A stretch of 64,000 bases of DNA, from positions 23,076,357-23,140,356 of the forward strand of contig NC_088178.1 of NCBI RefSeq assembly GCF_028769735.1, in the 5' to 3' direction. Under the pieces are notes generated by a model. It was not told where the DNA came from and ran no database searches. It worked only from the letters and a program-made list of their open reading frames with translations. Both the position numbers and the translations under genes were made by a program. Source of the stretch: Zonotrichia leucophrys gambelii (lineage: Eukaryota; Chordata; Aves; Passeriformes; Passerellidae). Within the stretch, counting starts at the first letter, position 1. Every line of letters starts with the position of its first letter. Below, piece after piece: positions 48,073 to 61,600 of the stretch.

Positions 48073-48090
48073 AAAAATAATAATAATAAA
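48073..48090 (+). repeat. Short AAT microsatellite
   Basis: Four to five tandem AAT units within an A-rich stretch. Ordinary. Confidence 0.8.
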
Positions 48091-49399
48091 GATCATATTC
48101 GGATCGGGGGGAAAAGCTAATATCCTCTCCAGATTTCAGCTCTCACCCCTTTGGCATCTATAGTTGCCAGTTCATTAGGAAACATCTCAGTATTTTGGTC
48201 TAATTTAAGTGGACAGATGCTATTTTTCCACGAAACGAAGTGGTATAAGAAAAGCCTGTCAGATTTAGTTTGGCATTTTCTTTTGTTACATTTTATGTTT
48301 ATGGGCCACTTTTTTTCCTTCCCACAAATAAACTCTCTAAGATAGACACGAGCTCCTTGGCAGAAAGGAAACAGAAATCCTGCTTGTAGGCATATGCCCT
48401 GCCTCAGAAAGCTTTGCCAGTGTCCAGGTTTGGCTGATCCATCGTGTTACATATATCTTTTACAGGCTGGCAGCAGTCTTTTCCATTTAGGATAAACTGA
48501 GTGCTGAATAGGCATAAATATTTGGGCTCAATCGAGATACAGCATGGGAAGGCAAGGCCAGATGGTATTATATGAACACCATGTTGCAAAACATCTGAAG
48601 CCTGAGAGGTGCTGTAGTTGTACCTGGCAGGAAGTCCAGCAGAAATCCAGCCAGCCCCCTCTGAAGGCCCAGCCTCATTCCCCACATCTTCCTGGCCCAC
48701 TTGCAGGAAACTCCGGGTGAGGTTTATGGACTCAGTTCTGCTGCAGGTCAACCAAAAGGCTTGTAAGTCCCTCATGGGCTTGAAATCCAGCAGAGCAGGA
48801 CTGGATCTGGTTCCCATGACTCTGCTCATTGGCTGTTCTGAAAATTAAGTCCAGAGTATCCAGAGCTGCCTAAGCAATCAATGTATCTGAGCTGATGTCT
48901 ATCCTGGATAAATATTCACTCAGCCCTGCCAGGTCCAGAACCTGGATACCCTGAATCCAGGTGGAAACCAAACAGGATTTCCTCATGCACAGGGGCACGC
49001 TGAGCACCAGTCTGAATCCCACATCACTGCTGTACCTAATTACCCCCAGAATCACTCCCCATCTATCTATTCCTTGTCACTTTGACTCAGTCTCCCCACT
49101 AACACAGCCCCTGTGCTGGAGCATTCCCTGCTGGAATGGCTGGTCTGCATTAGCTGGTTGCTGGAGCGTAACAGCCCAGCCTAAAGCCCGTCAAAATCAA
49201 CCTGTGGATTCCCAGGGGCTCTCAAAAATGTGCAGACATCATCTGCCAACTCACAGACCTGAAAGGCTGCCTTGGAAATCAGCAGAGCCAGGCATTCCTT
49301 GCTGGGACAAAGGTGGGGTGGTGCTCTGGTGCCAGTGAGGAGCAGCATATTCCAGCCAGTGTGGGCAGGAGCAGAGCTCTGTCCAGCACACGGGTGTCA

Positions 49400-49475
49400 T
49401 TCCAGCACTTCTCTGTGTGTGTGTGCCCAGAACTGGACATGTGGAGCCAGAGTAAAGGCAGAGCACATGCTACGG
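49400..49475 (-). mobile_element. Possible CR1 LINE fragment
   Basis: TGCCCAGAACTGGACA at 49424-49439, preceded by TCCAGCACTTCTCTG, resembles the reverse complement of the CR1 coding-region segment that reads CTCCAGCACCTC...GGCCCAGAACTGGACAC. Beyond this the similarity fades. A 16-base match with a loosely similar flank could be chance or a very old minus-strand CR1 piece. Confidence 0.3.
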
Positions 49476-52400
49476 GGTGTGATGAGGTGATTCGGAGCAA
49501 GTAAAGCTTAATTAGTGTGTAGTGACCCTTAACAGTAATTTCCTGGATGATGAAATATCCACCACTAGTGATCAAAACGTACCACTTAATCACATAGCAT
49601 TTTTCTTGGAAATATGCATTTACTTTGAGCTTTCATGTTTCCTTCTTTCCTCAGGGAAAGGGTAAAATACACCTCTCACACAGATCTAGTGCTGAAGTTC
49701 TCTTTCTGCTTTTAGTTTTCATGGCCAGCACTGCTCTTTCCTCTCTCTGATTTGCAGGTGTGGCCCTGAGTTTTCCAGTGTTAAGGGCAGGGAAAAGGAC
49801 TCAATTCTGGCTCATTTATAAGGACTATTTGAGCCTGAGGGAAGTGTGCTCTGTTCTTCAGGGCATCTGTCTGAGGGACCATGTGGGACTCCTCTAGCCT
49901 GGGACTCTGTCCTGACACTGCGTTCTCTGATGTCTCTAATTAGATGTGACCTCGAGGTTTTTCTGCAGATGGGGCGCTTGCACTCCTCTCAGGAGATAGA
50001 TGTTGTCTCAGGTACCTAGGAGATTGCAGTGAAAGGATTCTCCCAGGATGGTGCTGTCTCTTCTGCCCTGATTTAGTGAGATGTAGAAATATAATATGCA
50101 CAGGACTTTGCCTGTGTGTCCAGTCTTGTTCATATTGGCTCATGTAAGGCGTGGGATGGAGTAACAGATGAGGAAAGACAAGCTGTTTGGAATCATTAAA
50201 ACTCCAGCTGCAAAATAATGTTAATTGCATGGTCCCTTACTGCCATAAGAATTGGGGTTTCTATGAGCAAATTAAACCCACTCTCAGATGAGATACACCA
50301 CAGATTGGATTCAGCCACAGCTCTGCTCTCTCTGGAAAGCTTTTTGAGTGTTGCTCTTTTCATTTCCCTTGCTGACAGAGCCTCACACGACAGGGGCTGC
50401 AATTGCAGAAGACTGCAGGAGCCCGCTGACAGGTGATTAACAGCTCCTGGATGCTGGGAGCCTGACCACACTTCTGACCACAGGAGCAGCTAAACAAATT
50501 ATCAGCAGAGCATTTTGTGGTTAACTCACCCTTTTCTCTAAATAAGTCTGCTAATGACGTTCCCTGGCCTGGCACCCATACGCACTTGTGTGCTGAGAGA
50601 TACTGTTTCTTGTGTCTAACAGACTCCGTGGAAACTCAACAACAACAAAGGCAAAACTGGAAGGCAGAAAGAAATCTGGACTCCCAGTAAAATGAATAGC
50701 AAAAACTGAATAAGAGAGTGCATTTTAGTAAGCTACTTCTTTGCACCGTCTTTCAGCCAGGTGAGGGAGCTGGAAATGTTTTCATCCCATTTATTTTAGG
50801 GCAGTTTTTAGCCAGGGCTTTCAGACTCAATACTCTTTCCATCCCAACCAGTGCCTGAGATAGTGGGGTAAATCCCTGGCATTTTGAAGGGCTCAGGAGT
50901 CAGAATCCAGAAATTAGCTGGGACTCTAAACATGGGCAGCAATTGTGCAAATACTTTCCCTTGCTGCTTGTCCAAAGCCTTTGTTGGAAGAGATCCATGG
51001 GGTGAAGAGAAAGGGAGATCACACTGTGGGACTGGATGGAAAAAAATCCCCTGTGAGCACTGTGAGATGTTGACTGTATGGGAAAAGGAATGAAGGATCC
51101 ATTTAACCCCCTTGAGTCACTGTGGATTTTGTAGGGTGGTGAGTTAGTAAATCACTGAAGCAGGATTTGATCACAACGAAATCACTGCTCTGATAGGTAA
51201 AGGACACAGATGAAGCTGGGCAGTAGCATATAAGACCTACAGCAGTGTGGAGACAGATTATTTTCTATCTTGGATGCCTCCCTGGTGTATCTTATTCACT
51301 CAAACTTATATTTGATCAACAGACCTAAGGGTGGAAGAGAGCTGAGGATATTGCACCTTCTGATGTGGCTCATGCGATGTTCTCGACATCATTTTCATGA
51401 CTGTGCAGAGGCTTTGGGTTCTTGCACCTGGATATCTATGACCAAGAGCTTAATCTCCCCAAGCAAGGGGAATTTAGGGCTCATCTCAGTCCTTGCCCTT
51501 CTTTAGAAGTATCTGGAATTGAATGCCTGAAGATGAAAGACACAAAAATACCCTTCTAGCTTTAATCTTTTAGTTAAGCATGTGTGGAGATGTTTCAGGA
51601 AATTCCTGTCATACAATGTGTCTTAGAGCCAGTTCCTAGGAAGCTGCAGTGATCCAAGGTTTAGAATCAGCTCTTATGCCAGCTCTGCTGAAGATCCAAG
51701 CCAAGACCTCCAGGACTGGCTTCTCATATGTACTCCTCTCCAAACACCCTTGGGCTTGTCTGCTCCTGAAACTGATGGGGAAAACAATATTCCAGAGATC
51801 ATCAGATCATATCATGAGGAGCATGCTTGGTGACCCCTGATTGTTTTGGGTTTCAGGAGACAGGAGCTACCAGGGGAGACTAAAAGTTGTGGTAGCTCAG
51901 GTAGTGTGCCCGCTTTAGTTGTAGCCTCTCCTCTTTTGTCTTCCCTCCTCTTTTGTAGTCAAAAGAATCTTGTACGCAAGTAATCTTTGTCAAGACAATT
52001 AATTCAATAGGTCCCCTAGGAATAAAAGCAGATGGTTCCACACCTTTACAAAATGAATTGTTTAAGTGAGAGAAGAGTCCTTAAAAGAGGTTTTCAGCTC
52101 CAGTAACTCACTGAGGTATGCACAGAGGGCTCAGAGAGTGAGGACTTGCTGTACTTATAGGATGGTGTTTGCAGTGAAAACCATTATGGGAACCCTTCTT
52201 TTTTTGCTTAAAGTGAGCTAGAAGCATGTGGCTGTGCAAAGTCCAACCCTGAAGTGCTTTTCCACTTAGAAGACTTCAGAATATAATGATTTTTTTACCC
52301 TCTCCTTGATGCATGAATGAGAAGTTAGGTCTACTCACAACCTGGCCTGGCCTCTGCGTGCTTAACCCTGCTGAAAATACTGGGTGTGTTTGTTCAGAAT

Positions 52401-55400
52401 TGAGAGGGAGGAAGAAATCAAAGCTTTTGTCATATCCAGGCTCTTCTGAGCTTCTTCTGCTGTGTCCTGACATTTTCATTTCAGAGAAAGAGTGTTATGC
52501 CTTCAGCATGTCTTCAAATAAAGCAAAAAATGTGAAATCTGAAAGCATGCAGTAGGATATTCAATTTATAGAACAGTTCACATAGCTGTTTCTTTAACAG
52601 CGTTTATTAATAATTCACCAAGCAGCTTTTTGTTCAGGAAAAAGAAAAGGATGAAAAGTGAGAAGACTTGTTCTGGGGAGAAGCAGCAAGTAACTTTTGC
52701 TGCTTTACCTCAAGCTGTGGCAGTTCCTCCTTCAGGGTTAAAGATGGTGAGTGTTTCTACCTGCAGGATCCACTGTGAACAGCTCTGCCAGAGGGTGATG
52801 GAGTGTTTTGAGAGAAATTTTACAGGGGCCGTCGATTTCCAAAATAAGCTTGACCGATCTGAGGGTTCAATTCCAGCGACAGGAAGGGGAACAACCCTTC
52901 ATTTGCCCTATAGCCCCTAAAGTCAAATGACTGCTCTCTCCAGGTCATTGCAAAATTCCACTGCTGGTAATTTAATGTAATGGATGTTTTTTTTTTTTTC
53001 ATGGTGGTTTTTTAATGTGTTTAAATGAAGAATAAAGTGCAAATGTATAATTACTACCATGCTTTCTTAGTCAATGCTTCTTAAAGCAAAATTCATGTCA
53101 AGAAGTCTAAGATTTTTATTTGTTTTCCTGCCCTCTGATATGTTGTCATGACTCTTGTTTTCAGGATGTGGAAGTCACGGGCTAGTTTTGCCAAGAAAAC
53201 TTTACATGGTCCTTTGTGTCTATACAGCAGTCAGAGCAGGTTTCTGTGATTTTGCTTGCTTTTGCAGAGAGATTTGTTAGCAAAAACTATCTCTGTGTAC
53301 TGTGGAAGGACCATGAACAAACAACATTTCTGGATTAAATTTGTTGCTTTCAAATCAGCCTCAGGAAGATGCAGTCACTTGCAGGTGAGCCAGACCTGCA
53401 TGAAAATTGACTTTTTTTCTCCCCTGTGGTCACAAGAAGAAATTAGGACAGGAAAGGAGAGAATTGGATTTTTTAAGACCAAATCATAGTGTTTTGGGCC
53501 ATTTGATGAAAAAAAGAAATATAAAATCAGTCATTTTGGATCACTCTCTTTCACTTTCAGGTTATATAACTCTGAAGATAATGACTATAAATTTCAAAGA
53601 ACAATATCAGAACTGGCAGAGCAGGCTTCAAAATGCATCCATACAGAGGGAGGAAACCCACCTGCATGGTTGGTTCAGTTTATAATTATGTGTTGGAGAA
53701 ACAGCACGATTTAAGTTTTCCTCAAGTTTTGAAAGCTGATCCTCCTTCAAAAGAAGGTGAAAGTCTTCTACCTTCCCCCTGTCCCTGAGTATGTACGTTC
53801 AACAAGAGTTTGGACAGTAGCTTTTGTAGCACTTCATGATGGGCTTCTTTTTATGCTTTAAGCGGTGAAACCAATAAAAAACAAACCCTGAGGGCAAGGA
53901 GCAATTTAGAGATGCTCAGAGTCTCTGCAAACTCAGGGTTCCACTGCTGCCTTATCTATGATAGGTATTTCCTACTGTGTATGTGCTATATCAAACACTT
54001 TTTAAAACTCTATAAGATAGATGTAAGCGAACATGCAATGCCTGTGACATCAGAGATTATGTCTTCCTTTCCAAAGAATATTTTCAAAAGTTTATTTTCA
54101 TAAGTTATTAGTTAGAGCCTTAGCTGCTTCACTCCAAATGTATTCAAGCAGCCACTTGTTTCTGAGGATCTGAGATTATGAGTTTCTAAAGAGACATTTC
54201 TATTTTCATCCATTTCTCTTACCGCCCCACACCTAGAATTACAGAGAATTTTAGGAAACACTGGATTATATTCTTTATGTTGAGAGCTTGTTTTCAGCTC
54301 CAGCGCTGCCCTTGATCCCTTATGACCTGGAAATCTGCTCTGCTCAGTGCTTGAGTTTCCACATTTATGGATCATTAATAATGAAGGTGTTTCCTGGCAC
54401 TGTGGGACCAGTCAGGTTCATGCTGATGTGCCTTCCAAAGAACACTCTCTGGCTCTTTCACAGGTCTTCTACTCACACACCAAACCAAACATTTTCTGGA
54501 GTGTTGAGTCCTTGTGATAGAAGATCCTAAACTGCAATACCAGAAAGAACAGGAGCTACAGCAGGGGAGTTTCCCTTCCCCAGGTGGTTCAGATTCATCC
54601 ATATTACATTCTCAATCCCTTTTTATGCCCAGTGAGACCATGGGCAACATTTCCTTCATTTGGCAACTCTCCATCCAGCAATCCACAGCCCCAAGATTGC
54701 ATGAGTTTATGTTTGACTGCAACAAGTTCAGGTCTTATTACAAGTCAATGGCCAATCTGTTTTCCCAGACACGTTTTCTAGCAATTTTATTCCTCTGCTC
54801 AGCCCTAACAACCCAAAACCTTTGCAAAATACTCCTTTTTGGCTTTTGACAGTCTTGGTTTCAGATTCCTTTTGCTGGTTAAAGGATTTCTGGGCAGGTT
54901 GACAGACATAACATCTCCTTCTTTTAAAAACAGTGCACACACTGGAGTGATGAGCTGGGATCTTTGTTTGTCTTAACTCAAATTGCAGAGCCATCACTCA
55001 AGCTGGGAAGATCTCCCTTTCTTAGCTTTTTCTGAAATGAAAGACCCTTTGCCTTCACCTCTGTCCAGGTTGCTTTAAAGTTGCCTCTGCATTTGTCAGA
55101 ATCTCTATTTTATGTATGAGAAAGTATTACCATGAAAAGGGACTTGTATAAAACATACTGATGTAAAAAAAGTAAAAAAATAATTGAGAATCTTTTATAT
55201 GCTTTGAGTCAGGAGTGCTGCCTTTGTGGGTGACTTGATCTGAGTTAACCTGTGTGTTATTTTGCAACTGCAAAGAGATTTTTGTTCCTTTTGGGGCAAG
55301 TCAAAGCAGCTTGAAAGTCCTGGTGGATACTTGCATGTGACTGTGCATGAAGCATTTCTTAGGAGTCTTGATGCTTTAAGGAAAATAGCACCAGGGATGG

Positions 55401-58139
55401 AATACCAGAAGCGCCTTGTTTCCACTTACTGTAAATGATCATAAATTCTACTGCTACTTTATTGTGGTGGCTGTAGTTCTTGGAAGAGTAAAAGGGGTGG
55501 GAAACCAGTTCCCAGTCAGTTTTATAAAGTACAAGGTTGCTTGTATTGGTACCAAGTCCAAAGTGCAATATTTTGACTATGAATGATTGGATGTTTTCCC
55601 AGATTCCCATAAAGTCATTAAACACGCTGTAAAGGGTCACCCATAACATAACCAAAAGATCAGTACAAGGAGGACCAGAGCAGTGTGTCAAGGCAGTCTT
55701 GGTTTTCCAGGAGGTGAATTCACACTGAGCTGTGCAGCCTTGGAGGTTGCTCCAGCTGGGAAAATAGGCCTTGTAAAGCCAGCCCTGATCATGTCTCATT
55801 TACAGCTCGCTCTGGCCAGTCCAGATACATCTCATAAAAGGAGCAGCCAAGAGCCAAGAGCTCTTCCATCCCTAGAGAGCTCATCTCATGTGGAACTTCT
55901 CTTTGGAGAAATCTTCCCTTAAGTAAGATCCAATCTTGGACCGATTCCCAGTGATCTTCCAAAACGGAGAAAGCAGCAACTCTCCCAGTTATTTTTTAAA
56001 TGCTTTTGTGGCAAAAATTTTCATCTAAAAGAATGAGGATGATGCCCAGAGGATCTACATATGTTGTTTTAGGTCTCTCCACAAAAGTAGCAGAGAATTG
56101 GGTTGTCACCTATGTTTATTGAACCATACTGCAGAATTTGATAGCTGTAATGTGATTTTTCTATTACTCTGTATGACTGTTCTGCAACTAGTGGGGAAAT
56201 CATTATTTTACACACTCTGGTAGAAGGTGAGAGCCCACCACTGGCAACAGCTGGAGGAGCTCTGCCTGCAAAAACACTGCTTCCACAGGAGGACTCCTCC
56301 AAGAAAAACTGAGGGGACTTCATCCAGCTGAGATTGGGGTGTGCACAGCAGCTCAGCAGGCTGCTGAAGTTTCAGCTTCCTCATTGCCTCCTCCAGTGGA
56401 GGATCTCCCCCAGTGCCTCTGAGGTCCAAGTGTGCTGCCTCAGCACAAGGCTTGGCTGCCAGTGGCGTGGGAAGGAAAAGAGGACATTGGGAATCAGCTC
56501 TTGTTTTCTCTCATAGCACACAAAGCATTGGCACTGGAGAAACACAGGTCATCATGCAGATTTAAATATTCACATATTCACAAAGAGTTTGTTTTCTCAG
56601 GAAATACTGAGTTTAGGATGGAAAATAAACTTTTTAAATTTGGCTTTTGACATCTGCTGTAGAGACAGCTCATTAAGAAGCTGCAACAAGATGCATTTCC
56701 AAACCAAAGCAGGAAATATATTGGTTCATCTGTGACACACAAAAGGCCTATGCAGCCCACTTCACGCTTGCTTAAGGCAGCAACAGACATGGAACCAGAG
56801 ACTGGATACAGGACTGAACTTTTCACAGTCCTGGGTGTGTTTGGGTAAAGGCTTTGGCTCAGTTTGTTGTGCCAAAATACAGGCCATGAATCTGAATTTT
56901 CCCAAAGTTCAAATGCAACCGTATTCAGACTCGTCAGACCCTTGCTTGTGTGGCATGTTGTGACATTTACACACACACACAGGGACTCATTTAAACCATC
57001 CAAGTCAAATCCTCCTACAGCCACAAACACATAAAATTTGAATGCTTTTTTTTCAGACAGTTTGGCTGAAATTAGACCTTTTTTACAGTAATAAATAACA
57101 GAATAATTATTTTTACTTCCTACACAGGAACTCAAATGTTTGATTCATTTTGCTCTTTTTGGCAGAGCTGATAGTTCTGAAATAGTTTTCCCTGGCATCT
57201 CAGCAATAACAGTTCCCATTAACCCTAGAGACTCCTGATGACCTAAATTCAACTTCAGGATATTTAATTTATCCTTCTCCCTCCTACCCACATGGGAATG
57301 TGAAATGAAACATAACACAGCATAGACAGTGACTGGAGCTTAACTTTTCTTGTGACTGTCTCTAGCATCTCTGTAATGGCTTCAGGTACTTCACATCTGT
57401 CTTTACATAGAAATATGGGGTTTTTTACTTGGATATCAGTTTTGGTAGACTCTGAGGATTTTTGATATTTTTCTAGGATTTCCTCACCCAACAGGAAGAG
57501 CAGAAAGCTACTGAGTATTTCTCAGAGGAAACAAACGGATCATACCTCCACTGCACCTGAAAATCCCAACCCTTTCTGGAGCCCTCAGCTCCGTGCTTCC
57601 TGGAGGCTCTGGACTAACTGTGCCCACACTGAACAGAGGGTTCTTCAGTGAGCAGTAAAGCCCTGTGCAAATCAAAGATGTTGGTGTTAAGAGCCTGCAC
57701 GGAGTGGCTGTACAGCTTGATGCTTCCCAGAAACCTCAGAGAGAGAGTGTGTGTGCAGCACATACTTCTGCCTGGGAAGTGCCAGGTTCCACTCACCACT
57801 GGCAAACGCTGGGGTTTAATGAGAACTACTGTGCTGACAGATCTTTGGCTGCTTCCATTGCATGGGAACGGTAAAGACATGATTGTTCTCGCTGGTGTGA
57901 CCAGACCCACATGATTGCCTGCCCTGGCCTGTCCCAAGGCACTCAAGTTTTGGTGGCTTGTGTGGCACACGTTTGTCTCATTGTATATCTGAGCTGGTTC
58001 AACCACCATGAAACAAACCCAACCCACACACAGCCTAATCTCTCAGCCTCTGACCAGCTTTATTGTTCATGCACCCAAAATGATACAGCAATCTCATTCT
58101 GGGGATATTTATATATGGGGTAATGAAGTATAAGTGTAT

Positions 58140-58395
58140 ACTTGTTAATTTACTCTCTCTTAAATAGTTTGTGAAGAGCTCAGAAACTGGGGAGCTTCGT
58201 GAGTTGAATGGGATAAAGAAGTAGAAGAGTAGACTTGTTAATTTAGCCTCTCTTTAATAGTTTTTGAAGAGCTCAGAAACTGGGCAGCTCCACATGTTGA
58301 ATAGGATAAAGATGTAGAAGAGTAGTCCTTTGTTCAATTTAGCCTCTTTTAATAATCTACGAAGAGCTCAGAAATTGGGGAGCTCCATGTGGAGG
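58140..58395 (+). repeat. 93-bp tandem repeat, about 2.7 copies
   Basis: Copies start at 58140, 58233 and 58326. Each contains TTAATTTA-like sequence, CTCTCTTTAATAGT, then GAAGAGCTCAGAAACTGGG and, in the first two, TTGAATGGGATAAAG and GTAGAAGAGTAG. The core GAAGAGCTCAGAAA lies at 58173, 58266 and 58361, so spacing is 93 then 95 bp. The third copy is diverged at its start and stops after GGGGAGCTCCATG. The unit has no long open frame and matches no family I know. Confidence 0.93.
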
Positions 58396-58600
58396 ACAGT
58401 GGGGTGAGACACAACACTGCAGGCTTTTCCCAGAGAACACAATAGTGATGATATCAGCTTAGACCTGCAGAAAACAACAAGAAGCAGAACAAAATTCTGG
58501 GATAATGTTTGGAATATTTTTGGTGTCTCCATGTTTCTGCTGGAGAGCTCTTAGATCTGTTTGACTATGAGATCTATGTGGTCTGGAATGATTAAGAAGC

Positions 58601-58635
58601 AAGAGGATCTTCTTCATGTTGAAGAACATCCTCTT
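58601..58635. repeat. 35-bp hairpin, 16-bp stem with one mismatch
   Basis: AAGAGGATCTTCTTCA at 58601-58616 pairs with TGAAGAACATCCTCTT at 58620-58635 around a TGT loop, with a single C-C mismatch. It lies 206 bp right of the 93-bp tandem repeat. Too short for a canonical miRNA precursor. Confidence 0.88.
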
Positions 58636-61600
58636 CCCACTGCACAGTAATGTACAGCAGGGGTGGTATTTAGCTAAATTATCCTTCCACCTATGACTGT
58701 TCTCTCAATCCTCATCCTGTCAGCCAACACAGTCCCTCTCCTACATTAGTCTCTCCAGTCTGAACATTTTTTCTTAAACTCTAGGCACCTTTCGTGGGTC
58801 CTTTCAAGTGCTGTAGAGAAGTTGTTTGGAATGAGGTAATAGCAGGTACAAGTCAGACCTGTAGATGGGGACCCTTCCAGAGAAGACAAAGAGGGAAGTC
58901 TGAGGGGGAAATAATCACCAATACTGGTACTTTTAGCTTTGTCTGAACTTAGATATGTTGAACCAGCAGATATCCCTTTCTTCCACAGGTAGTTTAGGTC
59001 TTTGGTAGTCTGAGACACCTTCTGAACATACCAGTTTTCCTTTGGAAACCACAAGGACCCCAGGGAGACATTTAAAAGTAGGCACTTGTCTGCCAGTGTG
59101 TCTGTGTATCAATCTGCCATGAGGAGCTGTCACTGGTTTGCCCATATGGGGCTGAGAGGATAAATGTATTATCAGAGATATTTAGAAGGGTTAGAGGAGC
59201 ACACATGATAGAGATGCTGCTGTGTAAGAGATAGTCTGTGTGCTTAATCTCAGTCAAATTACACAGGCACGATCCAGCATCTGAGAATCATTTTCTCTAA
59301 GGATCATAATTGTAAAGTTTAACCAAATAAATATTGAAAGACATTATATAAAACTCCCACACAGGGCCCTGCAACCTGAAACATAAAATATACATACAGC
59401 AGATTCTTCTCACCACAAAACTATGCCAGGAATATAAGAGTATCTTTTATGCAGATTGGCTCCCATCCCATTCTGGGGTCAGAGACATGACATCCCAATA
59501 AACATTCATGGATCACTTGAAAATCACAGGCATCTATGAGCTGTCTTGCCTGCCCTCCCTTCTTCAGCTCAACATTTAGTGCTGAGTTGATAAAGCTCCT
59601 CACTCCTTCCTAATCATTCTCATCTCCTTAATTCCACCAAATAATTCATACAGAGCAGTTTCACCCGCTAAATCATTTTTAAATAGTTAAGCCTCTTCTG
59701 GGGCTTTTAAAACAGTTGGCTGTAGAACTGACTCAAAGTCTAATCTGTATCTCTCCTAAGAGGATACTTTTTTCTGCCTCCCACCTTCTTGAGGACTGCA
59801 GGACCCAATAAACACAATACTTCCTAATGTTCTAGCTGCCTTCTTGCCTGCCATCTCACAGAGGGAGCCACTATACTGAAAAAACAGCAGAAAGAAAACT
59901 CTATAAATTCAGTCTTATGCATACAGAGCTTGTAAAACCGACCAAGGCATGAATTCCCACGGGCTCTGTGCTCGTCTGTAGTGGTGAGAAGAGTAAAGCC
60001 CTCACCATCTGAGCCCTGAAGCCATGGGATGTGTGCTGGCAGGCTCCCAGTAGTAGCCTTGGCCTTTCTTGGTTTGGAAATTAGTGGGAATTTCTATTCT
60101 GTACCAGCTAGTGAGCAGAGAGTGGGGACAACAGCCACACCTAGTCATCCATCCCTTTGGTCATGGTCAGCACTTGGAAAGGCTGGGCATTAGATAGCCC
60201 TCACATAACTCCTAGGCCTGCTCTTCATGATAGCTGGTAATATTTCTATATTTCAAACATATAAATGTGCATCTGTGCAGTTCCTCCCACTTATATCTCC
60301 CATGAACAGAGAAACCTAAAACCTCTTCATTGATGTGTCTCTGATATGGGGAAATTCCATTTACTGTGGAGGTAACAAAGTCCAAAGTCTCGTGCTAAAA
60401 GACAGAGGTTCAGACTTTTCCTCTGTCTCATGCTCTTGTTCTTCCTTTGCCCATCAGAGGTGTTAGAAAATGAAAATGTTATTTCATCCTGAGTTCCTCC
60501 TGTGGATTTCAGACACATCTATAGATCCTTCAAGCTACAGCAGCACAGAAAAATCAAAACATTATTACTTTTCACTGAGGAATGAAAATCTGGGTATTAA
60601 GAGAATGGATGACTAAAGATTGGAAAAAGTAGACCTGGAAGATCAGATATTGTTTGATTCATTTATCTGTATGGCTTTAGGAGAGTTCATCAGCATACAA
60701 AGGGGACAAGTGGATAGAGACTTGCACTCACCTAAGTCCATGGTTATTAAGTGTTTCAGTATTTTTTGTTAGAGGGGTATTAGGAAATGCATTAGAAGGA
60801 CTGTTACATCACTGCCTATGTCTGGTGGTTCTACTGGTATTAAACCATTGTTCTCTCTTGCAGGCAAGCCTTTCCTTCAGAGGGGACAGGTCACACAAAG
60901 TCTGGGGACATCTCCCTTCTGCAGTGAGCTCCACAGAAATGGAGGAGCTGGTAGAGTTTGCTAAAGAAAAGAAATGAGAAAGACATCTGTGCTCAGTCTG
61001 TAAAGATGGGCATGACCTGTCTTCATTCACATTTCTGGGAATGTGGTCTGTTTCAAAACTTTGGAAAGTGCACTGCAATCTGAGCATAAAACACATGGGC
61101 AGGCAGGTCAGTGGGTTGTCCTGGGCACCATTCCCAGAGCTTTTGGGACAGATGGGCTTTCAGGGACAGAAACTGAATCCTGAATTCTGCGGCTGGTAAA
61201 CATCCTTGATGTGCTCAGATCTGCCTTCTTCTGACTTAACCATGTGCAGATCTGGGCCCGCTGAGGCACTTGGGAGCCCAGTCCTGGGAGGACATGGTTA
61301 CACAAAGCCAGCAGTAGCCCAGCCAGTACAAAGCAGTCAGATGAGTCACAGGCTTTGTGGCACACAGAGGCTGCAGATGGAGATTCTTGTTCACGCCGGG
61401 AAATGTGGCCTTGTTCTGTGCTCACTGCCATCTGGAGACACAGAAACCAAATCCAACTGGCATGTGTTAAAACCCCTCCACCCTTTTGTATGGTTTGGTC
61501 TTGCAAATTGCATTTGTTTAGCAAAGGAAAAATGTATTAATTGTTCTACAAGTGTGACTAATGGTAATTAGTTCTATTCTGCTGTCAGGAAAAGGGCCGC

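Larger units (their letters stand above)
47511..58139. other. Long gene-free stretch
   Basis: No coding region, RNA gene or clear mobile element is supported across 10.6 kb. Minor items are an AAT microsatellite at 48073-48090, a possible minus-strand CR1 fragment at 49400-49475, a poly-T run at 52987-53000 and a short AC run near 56970-56982. The longer frames (48404-48829 minus, 141 codons; 55359-55799 minus, 146; 56578-57135 minus, 185; 57614-58027 minus, 137) have no recognisable domain and no supporting context. Confidence 0.55.

Noticed and set aside
48650..48675. GCCCCCTCTG resembling a CTCF core
   Set aside because: Mismatches at three consecutive core positions.
52841..52890. GGTTCAATTCC resembling a tRNA B box
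   Set aside because: The flanking bases do not form a T-stem, and no A box, anticodon arm or acceptor stem can be drawn upstream.
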